Shown here piece by piece: positions 38,601-50,600 of a stretch of DNA of 64,000 nt. The notes under the pieces are model-generated. The model was not told the origin of the DNA. It did no database searches and saw only the letters and a program-made list of their open reading frames with translations. How positions within the stretch are numbered: position 1 is the stretch's first letter; each line of letters starts with the position of its first letter. The stretch is from Cinnamomum chago (Eukaryota > Streptophyta > Magnoliopsida > Laurales > Lauraceae): assembly GCA_038049695.1 (NCBI GenBank), contig CP142453.1, forward strand, positions 126,083,001-126,147,000, given 5' to 3'. The translations under genes were made by a program, and so were the position numbers.

Positions 38601-41600
38601 TTTTGAAATTGTGTTTGAACCATTTTGTAAAACTTTTGAAAAAGAGAAATTACTTCAGATTTGAAGCGCATGAAATAAATCCAAGTGAATCGGGAATGAT
38701 CATCAATGAAGGTCACATAATACTTAAAGCCTGTCCTACTCAAGGTGGGTGCAATTCCCTAAACATCAGTGTGAATAATATCAAAAGATGATAAAGCACG
38801 AGAACTATGAATAGGAAAAGGCAAGATATGACTTTTACTCAAACAACACGTTTCACACTTTGAGTGAACTAAAGAGGATACCATTTTATTATCAATAGTG
38901 GGTTCTAAACAACCAATTTTAAACAAAGAAAGTAAATAAGCATTGTTCACATGACCAAGACGACTATGCCACATAGTCCACAGTTTATTGAAATTAGGAG
39001 AAGAATAAGAAAAGAGGGAATGATGTCCAATGTCCAGCAGAAACAGGCGACCATGTTTACTCCCTGTCGCGATCACCTTCCCAGTTTGCCACCCCTGTAT
39101 GACACAACCAGTGGAAGAAAAGTTAACTAGGTACCCATCATCAATAAGTTGTCCAACAGAAAGTAAATTAGCTGATAATTTGGGAACAAAGTAGACATGG
39201 GGAAGGTGAATGGACTGGCCAGAGACACTAGATAAAGTAATAGTACCAATACCCGAAATGGGTAATTGGTCTCCATTAGCAGTGGTGATTTTATCTTTGC
39301 CAAGGTAAGGGTGAGAGTCTGTAAAGCTACTTTCTACAGAAGTCATGTGGTTCGATGCTCCTGAATCTAAAAACCATGTGGATGGGGTGATAGATGAAGT
39401 CAGAGAGACTGAAGAATGAAAAGCAGGAAATGCTATTGGAGAATGAGTTTGATACCGACCACCAGTAAAGCCCATAGATGCGTATGCTGAGTTCACCGTG
39501 TTCTGAATTAATTCCTTAATTTGGGCAGGAGTCTTGGAGACGGCCCCAGAAGAGGTGTTTCCTGTATCAGGGAAAGGTGCTTGAACTTGGAAAGCAGCTG
39601 GAGCATTTTGTCTAGGCAAGGCGGAAGGATTCTGCTTCTGCTGGGGCCCATTCTTCCGCTGTAAGCTACGACAGTCATCAATAAGATGACTAGAGCGTTT
39701 GCAATATCTGCAAACCAATTTCTTCCGACAGTTCTTAGCAATATGGGCAAAGCCTTTGCATTCATAACATTGAGCTGGCTTCTGATTCGGGGCTACGAGA
39801 AGAGCAGAATCAGCCGGAGGAGAAGCGACGAAGGCCTTTGGTTCTTCAATAATCGCATGCTGTGAGTTTGGGCGAAGTTCTTCTCGAAGGACCTCTGGGA
39901 AGCATGTATCCAGGTTCACATAGACTTCTCGATTCATGAGAGCAAACCGAACAGATTCGAATTCGGGTCTGAGATTCATAAGGAACTGGCTAATGTGAGT
40001 CTCTTCTTGTAATTTAAGAGCCTCAGACAGAAATCCCGAAGAGACATTTTGAACAATCATAGCATCCCTCAGTCCATAGGGTGAGAAATCCATTGAAGTA
40101 TGCCTGCACAGATTTATCTCCTTGATTGAATTTAGCAATTTCACTATCTAATTGAAATTTGCGGGCTTTATTAGTTTGATGATAAATGTTCTTGAGATGA
40201 GCCCACATATCAGCTGCGGCAGTATATGCTTGAAGAGCAATGGCAAGAGACGGATCAATGGAGTTAAGAATCCAAGTGACTACCTTAGCATTTTCTTTAG
40301 ACCAGGTGGCTAAGGCTTTTGTGTTAGTAGTACTTGTAGTAGTAGGTTTAGTTATCGATGCATCAAGATAACCAAATAGTCCTTGGCCTTCTCCAAAATT
40401 CTTCAGATGAAAAGACCAGGCCATATAATTTTCCCATTAAACTTAACTGGAATAATATCATATTTGTCCATTATTTTCAAATCCCGCAAAATGAGAGAGA
40501 GACCACACAAAGCAGTAAGCCAGATAGGTGCAGAAAAGGATCAAGCAGTGCAACAGCAGTGGAAGAACCAATTCACAGGTGACTTCAACCAGTCCAGTAG
40601 CAAAGAGGGAACCAAACAGTCCAATAGTAGAGAAATAGTGACTCACACAGTCCAGCAGTAGAGAAATTATCAATCACAATTGATAAAAAGATGTAATCTG
40701 AGATGATTGTATTAACCAAGCATGAAGGATTCAGTTTGGATGGCTGAGATATGCATCCAGAAGAAAATAACCCAACATAGTGCCACATATGGCAAAAAAA
40801 CAGGTGCCAGACGACCAAAATTTCTTGGCAGAAGCTGTCTGTGGGCCCCACAAAGTGGTCCAGTCACAGATCAGGATTGATGATCTTGGAAGAGATCAAT
40901 TGTATGACCTCCAGTCCAAGTTTAATGAGATTTGGATACAGATCCACAAATCTGTACCGTTGTGATGAAAACCTTTTGAGAAAAAAGACCCAAACTCGTC
41001 AGAGGAAGAAGTGGTAGAACAGTACCTTAACTGTAGATTAAAAAATCCAGAAAAATCTTCAAAATACTCCTGAAGGGTAGTCGATCATCATGAGAGTGGT
41101 TGCTGGTAGCCAAAGATTGATCAAAGGTGGGCCACGTTGATCAGATGAACTCCAGGCACATTAGGTACGAACGACAGAGAAAACCAGTAGAGACATAGCT
41201 TGAAGATGGCTGGAAGATCTCTTAGGCTAGTGAGAAACAACTCTTAGAACATTGGCTCTGATACCATGTTATGATATGTAATGAGAGAAGGAGAAAGAGA
41301 TGAGAGTTGGAGAGAAAACCCGATACCTCAATGGGAGGATCGTCTGTCTATTTATAATATTATTATGCCCTAATCAAAGGGTCTAAACATGCTAATTTAT
41401 ACAATCAGAATAATGAATGAATCAATCTCCTAATCTATATAAGGAAACAATACAGAGAAATCAGCAACATAATCAGTAACATAATCTAATCACAAAATCC
41501 CACACATGGGATTTTATATACAACTGAGTGGGCTGGGCCTAGTGGGCCTAAGCCACATTATCTTCTACAATTATGTCCCATTGATCTTGAGATTTGCTGG

Positions 41601-44600
41601 GTGGTACTTATTTCAAAGTAGAATGTATGGTTCAAATACTGGACCGCACAGTGTTTGATTGTGGTTTTAACTAATTTTTTGTAGGTTTAATTCAATCATG
41701 CTGGATTCATGTCATTCTAGAACATAACTTGGGTTGCATGATGGGTTATGTGATTTGTAGCGATTAACATTTATATCAATGATCAATATATTTTAGACCC
41801 CCACCATTCCATAAATAAATAAATAAAAATCTAGACCCCCAAATGCGATGTGGGTCGTATATGTATGATTCAAATACTGTACCCTAAGGTGTTTGATTGT
41901 GGATTCAACTTGTTTTTAGTAGGTTTAATCCAATCATGCTGCATTCATTTCATTCCAGCATATGTTCTGGATGTGTTGTGGAGCCATTAGGTATGGTTTT
42001 GCTGATGGCCATTTATGAATTATTATGTGATGTCTAAGACCTAAAAGAAAGTAGGTTTTGACGTTTTGTTGCTCGAGTTTTACTTTGAAGCGGTTTTGTG
42101 AATAGATTGCAAATGTTTTAGCATTTTTTTGTTTTTTTGTTTTACTGATTGTAGCTAGTTGGTCTTCTCCTTTTTGCAGGGATGCATTTGTTGATTATTG
42201 GGCCAACAGCAACATGATGATGATGGATATTGCAACCCTAATATTTACAGTATTAAAGCAACCTGATCGCAAATACTTGACCCAGGTCTGTGTTTATGGA
42301 AGCAACTACCCATCCTTTGTATAATCAAGATGCTATCTAGGTCTGGGTCAATGTAACATGCCTTCTGGATTTGGGACTGTGTTTTAAATCACTGTGAGAT
42401 AGTGGGCTGCGATGTTTGCAGTTTGTTCTTCTTTCTTTTTTGTTTTTTCTCCTGTTTCTTATTTCCTAACACTAAGCAAGTTGGTTGCAGGAGGACCTCA
42501 AACCTGTCCTTCGTGAACTTTTGGCAACGCATCCAGGGTTGGAGTTTCTACAGAGCACACCTGAGTTTCAAGAACGATATGGTGCGTTCTAATTCTGTGA
42601 GCCATTCTTATGATATGCCAAAAAGTATGAGCTACTGTTAAATCTGTGCATATTGGTTTTGAAATAAATGATTCTAGATCCTACGTCCCATAGCATTTTT
42701 TTAGAGCTTGGGAAAGTGTGTTTTGCAACTTTTAGTGTCTATTTTGGCTAGTTTGCTTAAGTTGTGTTTGTTTCTAGCAATTGGGTTATGCTAGTTGTGG
42801 GCTCTTTTAATTAGTTTTTTTCCCTTCTCTTTTCCTTTTGTTTTTCTTTTCTTTATATTAATCATTTGTATGAGAAATCTAAGAATGCGTGTCGTTGAGA
42901 GAAATCATTATGCCATGCTTTGTTACTCTGCCATGATTGGGCAAAGAAGGGTTGCTTTAGATTGGCAATAAACAATTAAAATTAGCCACACTTATATGAG
43001 TTCTATTTGAATGAAACAGTAGAATTTAATTATTCAACCCCAGATAGCTTAGCGACAAGAGATTTGTTGTGATCTAGGGCCAAAGAAAGCACACAAGAGA
43101 GATTGAACACAACACATGAGAGAAACTAGGACACAAAATTTACATGGTTCAGCTTTTGGCCCCTACGTCCGCGGGAGAAGACGGAAAGAGTTTTTCACCA
43201 TGCACTTAGATAATTACGGAACAAAGGCCTTGCTCTCTATTTATACTCTCAACCCCAAAACCCAAATCACTGAGTAAATACTACCGGCTTCTATTGAGCC
43301 ATATAAGTCAACAAATCTCCACCTTGGCGAACATTGGAGCAGATCCTCAAAGCACAAAACACATCTAATTGCCATCACTTGCCCCTTAAGGCACTCTGGT
43401 ACTGATTAGACCAATCAAGTCCAGGCGATGCTTGAACTTGACCGCTGTAATAGTTTAATCATATCTGCTAGGTTCTCTGCTGTCGTAATTTTCTTTACAG
43501 CAATAGCACCTTGGGAGATGACATTCCGAATGAAGTGTGCGCCGACATCAATGTGTTTGGTTCTTTCCTGATACTGGAGATTCTTTGTCAAATCGATGGC
43601 ACTCTGACTCTCACAAAACACAGTAGTAGTTAACTTCTGTTGTAATCCCAGATCACCGACCAAACCTCTCAGCCAAATAGCTTCTTTCACTGCCTTTATA
43701 GCTGTCATATATTCTGCTTCAGTGGTAGACAAGGCAGCTATAGATTGCAATGTGACACAGGCCAGACCCATGGTCTGCCAACTAATTGGGCCTGGTCCAC
43801 ATGCCCAATAGGACATCCATTTAGTTAGAGTTTTAATTAGTTAAGAGTCTTATTTAGGGAGTTATTTATTTAGAAGTCATTAAAATTAGGATTTTTATTT
43901 TATTTGGATTGTAACCAAGTTTAGTTTCTTTTATTGTTTAGGAAAGCAGAGTCCTATTAGGAAAGGGGATGTCCAACCCTTCCTATAAATATGTAATCCC
44001 TCTATTAGGAGAGTAGTTCATGATTATTCAATAATAAAGACTGGTTGGTTTGTTTGGTTTTATCTTTCTCTTCAATGGAAGAGTCGTATTGAGTTCCGAG
44101 AGGAATTCGGTCAATTCTCATCTGCGGAGTTGGTCTTCACTGGAATTCGTCCAGGATTCAGCAAACTCTCTCGCAAGGCTTGCCTACACCCGTTTCATCA
44201 CCGCTTGTGGATCCAGCCTGCGTCAATTGGTATCAGAGAGAAGATCCAATCCCGGATCACCGTCTAGATCGTCGATTCAAGGTAACCTGTGAACCCCGTT
44301 TCCTTCCATCCGTTGCATCATCATCCTCCAATCATCCATTCAGTCTTGAACTCATCATTGCCCAACCCACATCCATCGCCCATCGACAGAACTCAGGCCT
44401 CCACAAACCCAAAACCCCACCTTCCGGAAAAAAAAAAAACTCCAACCCCCATTTATAGCCTTTGCTCCATTCCCAACTCACCCAAACTCCTAAACCCAAG
44501 CCCACCGAAGTGACTAAACACTCTAAACCCAAATCTCCCCACATCCAGAAGCCTCCCACCTTCATCAGCCCTCTCGCTACCCCCCAAATCCCAAAACTAA

Positions 44601-47600
44601 ACCCCAACTAATGATAGCGCTAGCATAAGTGAAGACATAACCTGTCAAGGTTCTTCTTTTTATCTAAATCTCCATCAAAATCTGAAGCGACATACCCAAT
44701 AACACTTCCAGAAGTGTTTGTCAAGGATCTTCTTCTATCTAAATCTCCATCAAAAGATGAAGCGACATCCAATAACACTTCCTGAAGTGTTGTCGTTTCT
44801 GTTATATACTGTCTCAACATTAGTAGTACCTCTCAAGTAACGGAGTATCCATTTCACCGGTTTGTGAGAGACTTTGTTATGTACAGGTTCTCCAACTTCT
44901 GCAATAACCTAGCAGCGGCTTTCTCCTGAGCAAACCTTTTGCAATACCCCGTTGCTCAAACATAGCAAAACTGCACCGTACGCCTTTTTCTAGTAACTCC
45001 TCGTCTCCATCTGACATTGTCTCAGGAAGGACATTCTTTCCCTTAAATGCTTTCTGCAACCCATTCTGAAACAGCAAAGCATGCATCTTCACATGCCATA
45101 GACTGAAGTGGATACTCCGTTACTTGAGAGGTACTACTGATGCTGGGATAGTACATGACAGAAACAACGACACTTCCAGAAGCGTTATTGGATATGTCGC
45201 TTCAGATTTTGATGGAGATTTAGATAGATGAATATTCTTGACAGGTTATGTCTTCACTTTTGCTAGCGCCGCTATTAGTTGGAAGGCAGTATTGCAATCT
45301 ACGACTGCCTTGTCTACCACTGAAGCAGAATATATGGCAATTATAGAGGCAGTGAAAGAAGCTATTTAGCTGAGAGGTCTGGTTGGAGATTTGGGATTGC
45401 AACAGAAGTTAACAACTGTGTTTTGTGAGAGTCAGAGTGCCATCGATTTGACAAAGAATCCCCAGTATCAGGAAAGAACCAAAAACATTGATGTTGAGGC
45501 ACACTTCATTTGGGATGTCATCTCCCAGGGTGCTATTGCTGTAAAGAAAATTGCGACAGCAGAGAATCCAACAGATATGATGACTAAACTATTCCAGCGG
45601 TCAAGTTCAAGCAAGCATTGCTTGGACTTGATTGGTCTAATCAGTACCAGAGTGCCTTAAGGGGCAGGTGAAGGCGGTTCGATGTGTTTTGTGCTATGGG
45701 GATCGGCTCCAATGTTTGCCAAGGTTGAGATTTGTTGACTTATAAACGGGTAGTATTGAGTGCGTAAGTTGATAGTCTTGGTTGACCGGGCCCCATGCAC
45801 TGCCCTTGGTAGACTGTGTTAATTGTGGGTCTGAGATGAGTGTATTAGGGATATAGGGTTGAGAGTATAAATAGAGAGCTAAGGCCTTGTTCTCTAATCT
45901 TCTCAGTGCATAGTGAAAAAACCTTTTCCGTCTTATCCTGTGGATGTAAGCCAAAAGCCGAACCACGTAAATCCCGTGTCTCGATCTCATCAGTGTGGTG
46001 TGCTTGATTTCTCTCGTGTGGTTGCTTTGGCCGTAGATCACAACAGTATTGCTTTGTCTCTTTTATAGATATGAGTCAGGTACGGTTATTGTTTCAGTAA
46101 AACCATAATGCTATTATGTAATAATGAGGCATGTCAAATCTTGGTTAAGACTGTTAGATCCACTTGCATATGTAGCATTTGGTCCTCTGTGGATTTGATG
46201 GCCTGGGTCTGAGACTCTGAGGCCTGTTAGACAATATATAATATATATGGAATCCATATCTGACTATGAGCTCATATTCCGATTCCACCCAATTGCATCC
46301 TAATCTCACTCAGACGTGCCAAACTGTACCTAACCTATACGCATGCATCTCTCTCTCTCTCTCTCCAAAAAAGGCTACTTTGATGCAGATTGGGTCAACC
46401 TCGACCGTACTTAGTTTAGTCTATAGGTTGAATCAAACTACTCTGACTTGGTTTGTACTAGTTTGTGAATCTTTTGACTCCAGGATTTCAATATTTTCCG
46501 CAATGGCAACTTTGTTATTTACTGCTACTGATACATCTTAATTTGAACCAGCTGAAACTGTCATATACAGAATATTTTACTACATGAATAGATCAGGAAA
46601 TCGCCATCTTACTCTTAGGGAGCTGAAGCGTGGAAATTTAATTGCTGCAATGCAACATGCTGATGAGGAGGAGGATATTAACAAAGTCTTGAGGTATGTT
46701 TAATTGTATTGAAAATTTTGCATCTTATATATAAAGGAATTCCAGATGAGGTTTGCTGACTGTTTTTATCCATGGATATCTTTTAATTCTAATTATGAAA
46801 ATGATTGGGGAGTATTACTATTATTTGGGTGGGAAAGAGCGGTTTGGTCCCCAGTTCTCTGATGGAAACTTGGATTTGAAGAGATGGGAGCCCATTTTAG
46901 TTTATGCTTGTCTTTGCGTAGATGTATTATTATCATAGAGTAGTAGATGTTTGGGTTTGGTGGATGGATCCTGGAGGTTTCTCTTAAGTCTTCTTTTGGG
47001 AGGTTACTGAGCAGGGGCAGACCCAGGAATTTTTCCTTGGGGGGTCACTGTAGAATTTTTTTTTTTGGGAGGGCCACATAAAAAGTGCATGTAATTTTAT
47101 AGGTAAAAAGTATAAAACTTTCTTCAACTTTAGGGAGTTTTGGGTTGGGAAGAAAGGGGGGGGGGGAGGGGATGGCCCTTGCTGCCCACCTCTAGTTCTG
47201 CCGCTGTTACTGAGCATGCATGTGCAAGTGCAGAAAGTCTCAACAGCTTTCCCCTATCTTTGTAAAATAAGAGATCCAGGGAGGGTTTTTTTTTTTGGTT
47301 GATTGGTGGTTCCTGATGACATAACTACGGTTGATGGGTTTTGTCTTTGTATTCTGCATAAAAGATTTGGTCAAGACGTGACTCATCTTCTCCGTTGTTC
47401 TGCAAAAAAAAAAGACTCTACAGCTTATTTTTGTGCTCTGGGTGATTGCCCTACCCCATTGTCTTAATGAACTTCTTGGCAAATGGAGTTCATATTTCAT
47501 TCTCAACGTGGGCGCATCAGATAAAGGTTTTCTATTGTGCCTGTCCTTTGGTAATTACGGGTTGAAAAGAAATTCATGTTCTTCCTGAATATTTCCGGGT

Positions 47601-50600
47601 GACGTAAACATATTGGTTTATCTTGGAAGGTAGAGGGATTATGTGCATCTACTTTGCGGATATGCTTGGAAGGAATGTTTTTTATTCTGGTCATATGGCA
47701 TCAAGGAATCATGCATTTTCATCAATCCTTCCAGGTCGATTAAGTTGAATTTTAGTGTGAGATATGCCTGGGAGATTTTCAGGGCCAATGCTTGGGACTA
47801 AATCCAAAGAAGAGGAGGTAAATGACATTTTCTTTATAGATTGCGAAGCTTCTTGAGTGCAAACTAGTGCTGCTATTGAGGGCAATTTATTTTGATGCAT
47901 ATGTTGGGGTCCACAGAATGTTCACGTCTACAGCAAGCAACAGATTGGATTGGTGAAATTAAATTGCAAGCTTGAGAGGGTTGGATGCTTAAAATGCCCT
48001 TAGGCCAGAAATCAGTAGGCTGATCAGCCAGCTAAAGGAGCAACTGATTGTTGTTTATGATGTCTAATATTTTCTTTGTAACTTTTCCATTTAAAATGTT
48101 AAAAAAGAAAATTCATCGTATGTATCAATGACCATGGTACCAATGCTTAAAAAACGACACTTAACAATGCACAGCTCATGGTGTTGAGGTTTCTTATAGA
48201 AAAACTGTGATATTATGCTTCTGACATAGAAGACGCCCACAGTTTTCCTATTTTTTCAAAATAATGCCCTGTATCTGTTTTGTGCCACTTTATCATTTGG
48301 CATCCAATTCCAGTTTCTTATTAAAGAGTACCTTTTGATTGTAATTGTAGGGACACTTTTCTAAGTTGTTTGCTGGGATATTATTATGAAATGCTGATTA
48401 TGTCTGGAAAGGCATGTTGATGGTGAATTTCCCACTTTGAGTTGTACACGTGGAGAGTGATGGTAACAATTTCCACCACTGTGTTATTTTTTCATCACCA
48501 CATGCGAGTCCCAAGCCCGGAAAAGATGGGTTGAATTGGATCAGCAGATAGTTGCCTATAAAGAATTGGCATACTTCATCATAATTACCCCTGCCTGCTC
48601 CTCTGTTGGAGATGTGTGGTGTGCATGGGTGTAAGACTTGTATCTATTCCTAGGGTACAGAGTTATGTACAAGTAATGCACCCAGATAGAACTGTGTTCC
48701 CACTTTGAGCCAAAAAAAGAAAAAGAAAATAAGAACTTTGTTATGGTGTCAAGTGAGCAAGGGTACTAAGGCTTACAATATAAGTACTAAATAAGAGAGA
48801 AATAAGGAATGGAGTCCTGCACTAAGGGCTGGTTTGGTGGAATAGAAGGTAGACCACAAGCTACAAGTGGCCTCTTGGAATGTGGACACTTTGACAGGGA
48901 AGAGCTCAGAGTTGGTAGTTTCATGAATGCATCACTGAGTCCAAGATTTTGTGGATGGGTTGGCCATAGAAGTTTTAGATAGTCCACAAGATATCTTGTC
49001 TTTTCCTTCATGTCCCTGATATAGTGGTACTTCTCTTCGATGTGCTTGGACTTTTAATAGGCGCGTGGGGTTTTTGATAATTGCAAGGGATTGCCCTGAG
49101 GGTTTCCCTGTACCAGTTCTGCCTTCAGACAGAAGTGGATACCCTTGCTCTTAGTATCTGCTTTATCTATAGATAGTGCTTTTCTATTGGAACCGATTCA
49201 CTCAGGTATAAGCGGTGGATATACATAAATTGTTTATAGGGGCCTAATTGGATGGGGCAGACAACTATACAACCTTGGGGAAGGATTTAGTCTTTCTACT
49301 CGGGAAAACATAGATTATGTATGTATTGCACTTGATAGAGATCTAAGAGAAACAATGATACGGCTTGCACTTGATAGAGATCTAAGAGAAACAATGATAC
49401 GGCTTGCACTTGATAGAGATCTAAGAGAAACAATGATACGGCTTGCACTTGATAGAGATCTAAGAGAAACAATGATACGGCCATAATGGTTTAGTTTTGC
49501 ACTTGATACCAAAAAGAAGACTGATTATGTAGCTTTTCTAGTTAAATAGTAAAGCTCTTTAACCTAACCCGAAGTTGATGGGATGAGTCTAAAATAGTGA
49601 TGAACACATTTCATGATCTCGGGAAGCACATGAAAATTGATTAAAAACTCCTTTATACCATGGCTGCTGTCAAATAAGGTGATCATTCTTGCAATTTAGT
49701 GTTTTCTCATTATTACAGTGGCACATGAGACTACTTCCGCTAAATTCCTTTTCCCCCTCTCCTACAGGTATTTTTCTTATGAACACTTCTATGTGATATA
49801 CTGCAAATTTTGGGAGCTGGATACAGATCATGATTTTTTTATCGATAAAGAGAACCTTATTAGATATGGTAACCACGCTCTCACTTACAGGATTGTTGAT
49901 AGAATATTTTCACAGGTTTGTACTTTATTTAATGCACACTGTGTAACCCAACTTCTCTTTTCTAGCAAAATCAAATATTCTGTTTGCTCCCCGTTTCTTT
50001 TTTCTCTCTCTTTTTTTTCTAATATTGTTACTTTTTTTCTTGTTATAGATTCCAAGGAAATTTACTAGCAAGGTTGATGGAAAGATGGGATATGAAGATT
50101 TTGTTTATTTCATGTTGTCAGAGGAGGATAAATCATCTGAGCCCAGTCTTGAATATTGGTATCTCTGCATTCCTTATTTTTATGATTTAGTAACATTCTA
50201 CACATTGGTTGTCACTAAGCTTGCTATGATTCTGAATTTTTTTTAGCATATTAGATAATGATCTCAAGTGTGCATCAGATTATCACAAAATAAGGCTAGG
50301 TTTGGCTACATGGATTTCCAAGGAGATTACTTTACTTTCAGAAATTAAAACATCAGGATGTTTTGGATGGTTTATATTCACATAGAAGATTTCTTGCTCC
50401 CTCGTCTCATTCCTATTTTCTTCATTTACTTCTTTGGCCTCATCAAGAAAAATTGAAGGAAATGAGTGAAATGTATTATTTCACCAAGTACCTTTGTACC
50501 TTTGTTTTATAGCAAGTGTACCTTATTTTCATGTAAGGTAAAAGGTACTTTTTAATGAAATCGATGTACACAGATGCAGCTTGAAAAGGGAAAATTTACT

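Larger units (their letters stand above)
35969..41569 (-). mobile_element. Ty1/Copia LTR retrotransposon, recent insertion
   Basis: Two 303-bp LTRs (35969-36271 and 41267-41569) begin TGTTATGATATG and end TTCTACA. They differ at about five positions by eye, and the element is flanked by the exact 5-bp duplication ATTAT (35964-35968 and 41570-41574). It is inserted antisense to the PP2A gene. The primer binding site and polypurine tract are in the correct places and gag-pol fills the interior. The high LTR identity points to a young insertion, but the coding region carries at least two frame changes and two stop codons, so this copy is defective. Confidence 0.97.
35180..42179. other. PP2A B'' intron 4 (7.0 kb) hosting the Copia element
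   Basis: Apart from the Copia insertion (35969-41569), this intron holds a 184-bp tandem duplication on its left side and an imperfect repeat on its right side, at about 41632-41720 and 41870-41965 (TTCAAATACTG..GTGTTTGATTGTGG..GGTTTAAT..AATCATGCTG). Exon 5 follows a clean TTTTTGCAG acceptor. Confidence 0.7.
42582..46551. other. PP2A B'' intron 6 (4.0 kb), nested inverted Copia fragments
   Basis: Two divergent copies of the 3' portion of one Copia family face in opposite directions (about 43072-43830 minus, 45100-46046 plus). A different LTR with a primer binding site and rearranged gag/RNase H pieces lie between them. The remaining sequence (42582-43070 and 46050-46551) shows nothing recognisable. 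Confidence 0.7.
46694..49767. other. PP2A B'' intron 7 (3.1 kb)
   Basis: Besides the hAT MITE, a probable Copia remnant and a 39-bp minisatellite (listed separately), the intron holds AT-rich sequence with poly-A or poly-T stretches and no recognised coding exon. It ends in a normal CCTACAG acceptor before exon 8. Confidence 0.6.

Noticed and set aside
44332..44607. Glycine/tryptophan-rich minus-strand frame and Pro-rich plus-strand frames
   Set aside because: Low-complexity C-rich sequence downstream of a retrotransposon primer binding site. No family match.
49326..49485. CRISPR-like array
   Set aside because: The repeats are contiguous with no spacers and the host is a plant.
49296..49512. 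Repeat protein with [11 protein letters not shown] units
   Set aside because: It arises because the 39-bp minisatellite unit is a multiple of three. It stays open in two frames and has no other support.
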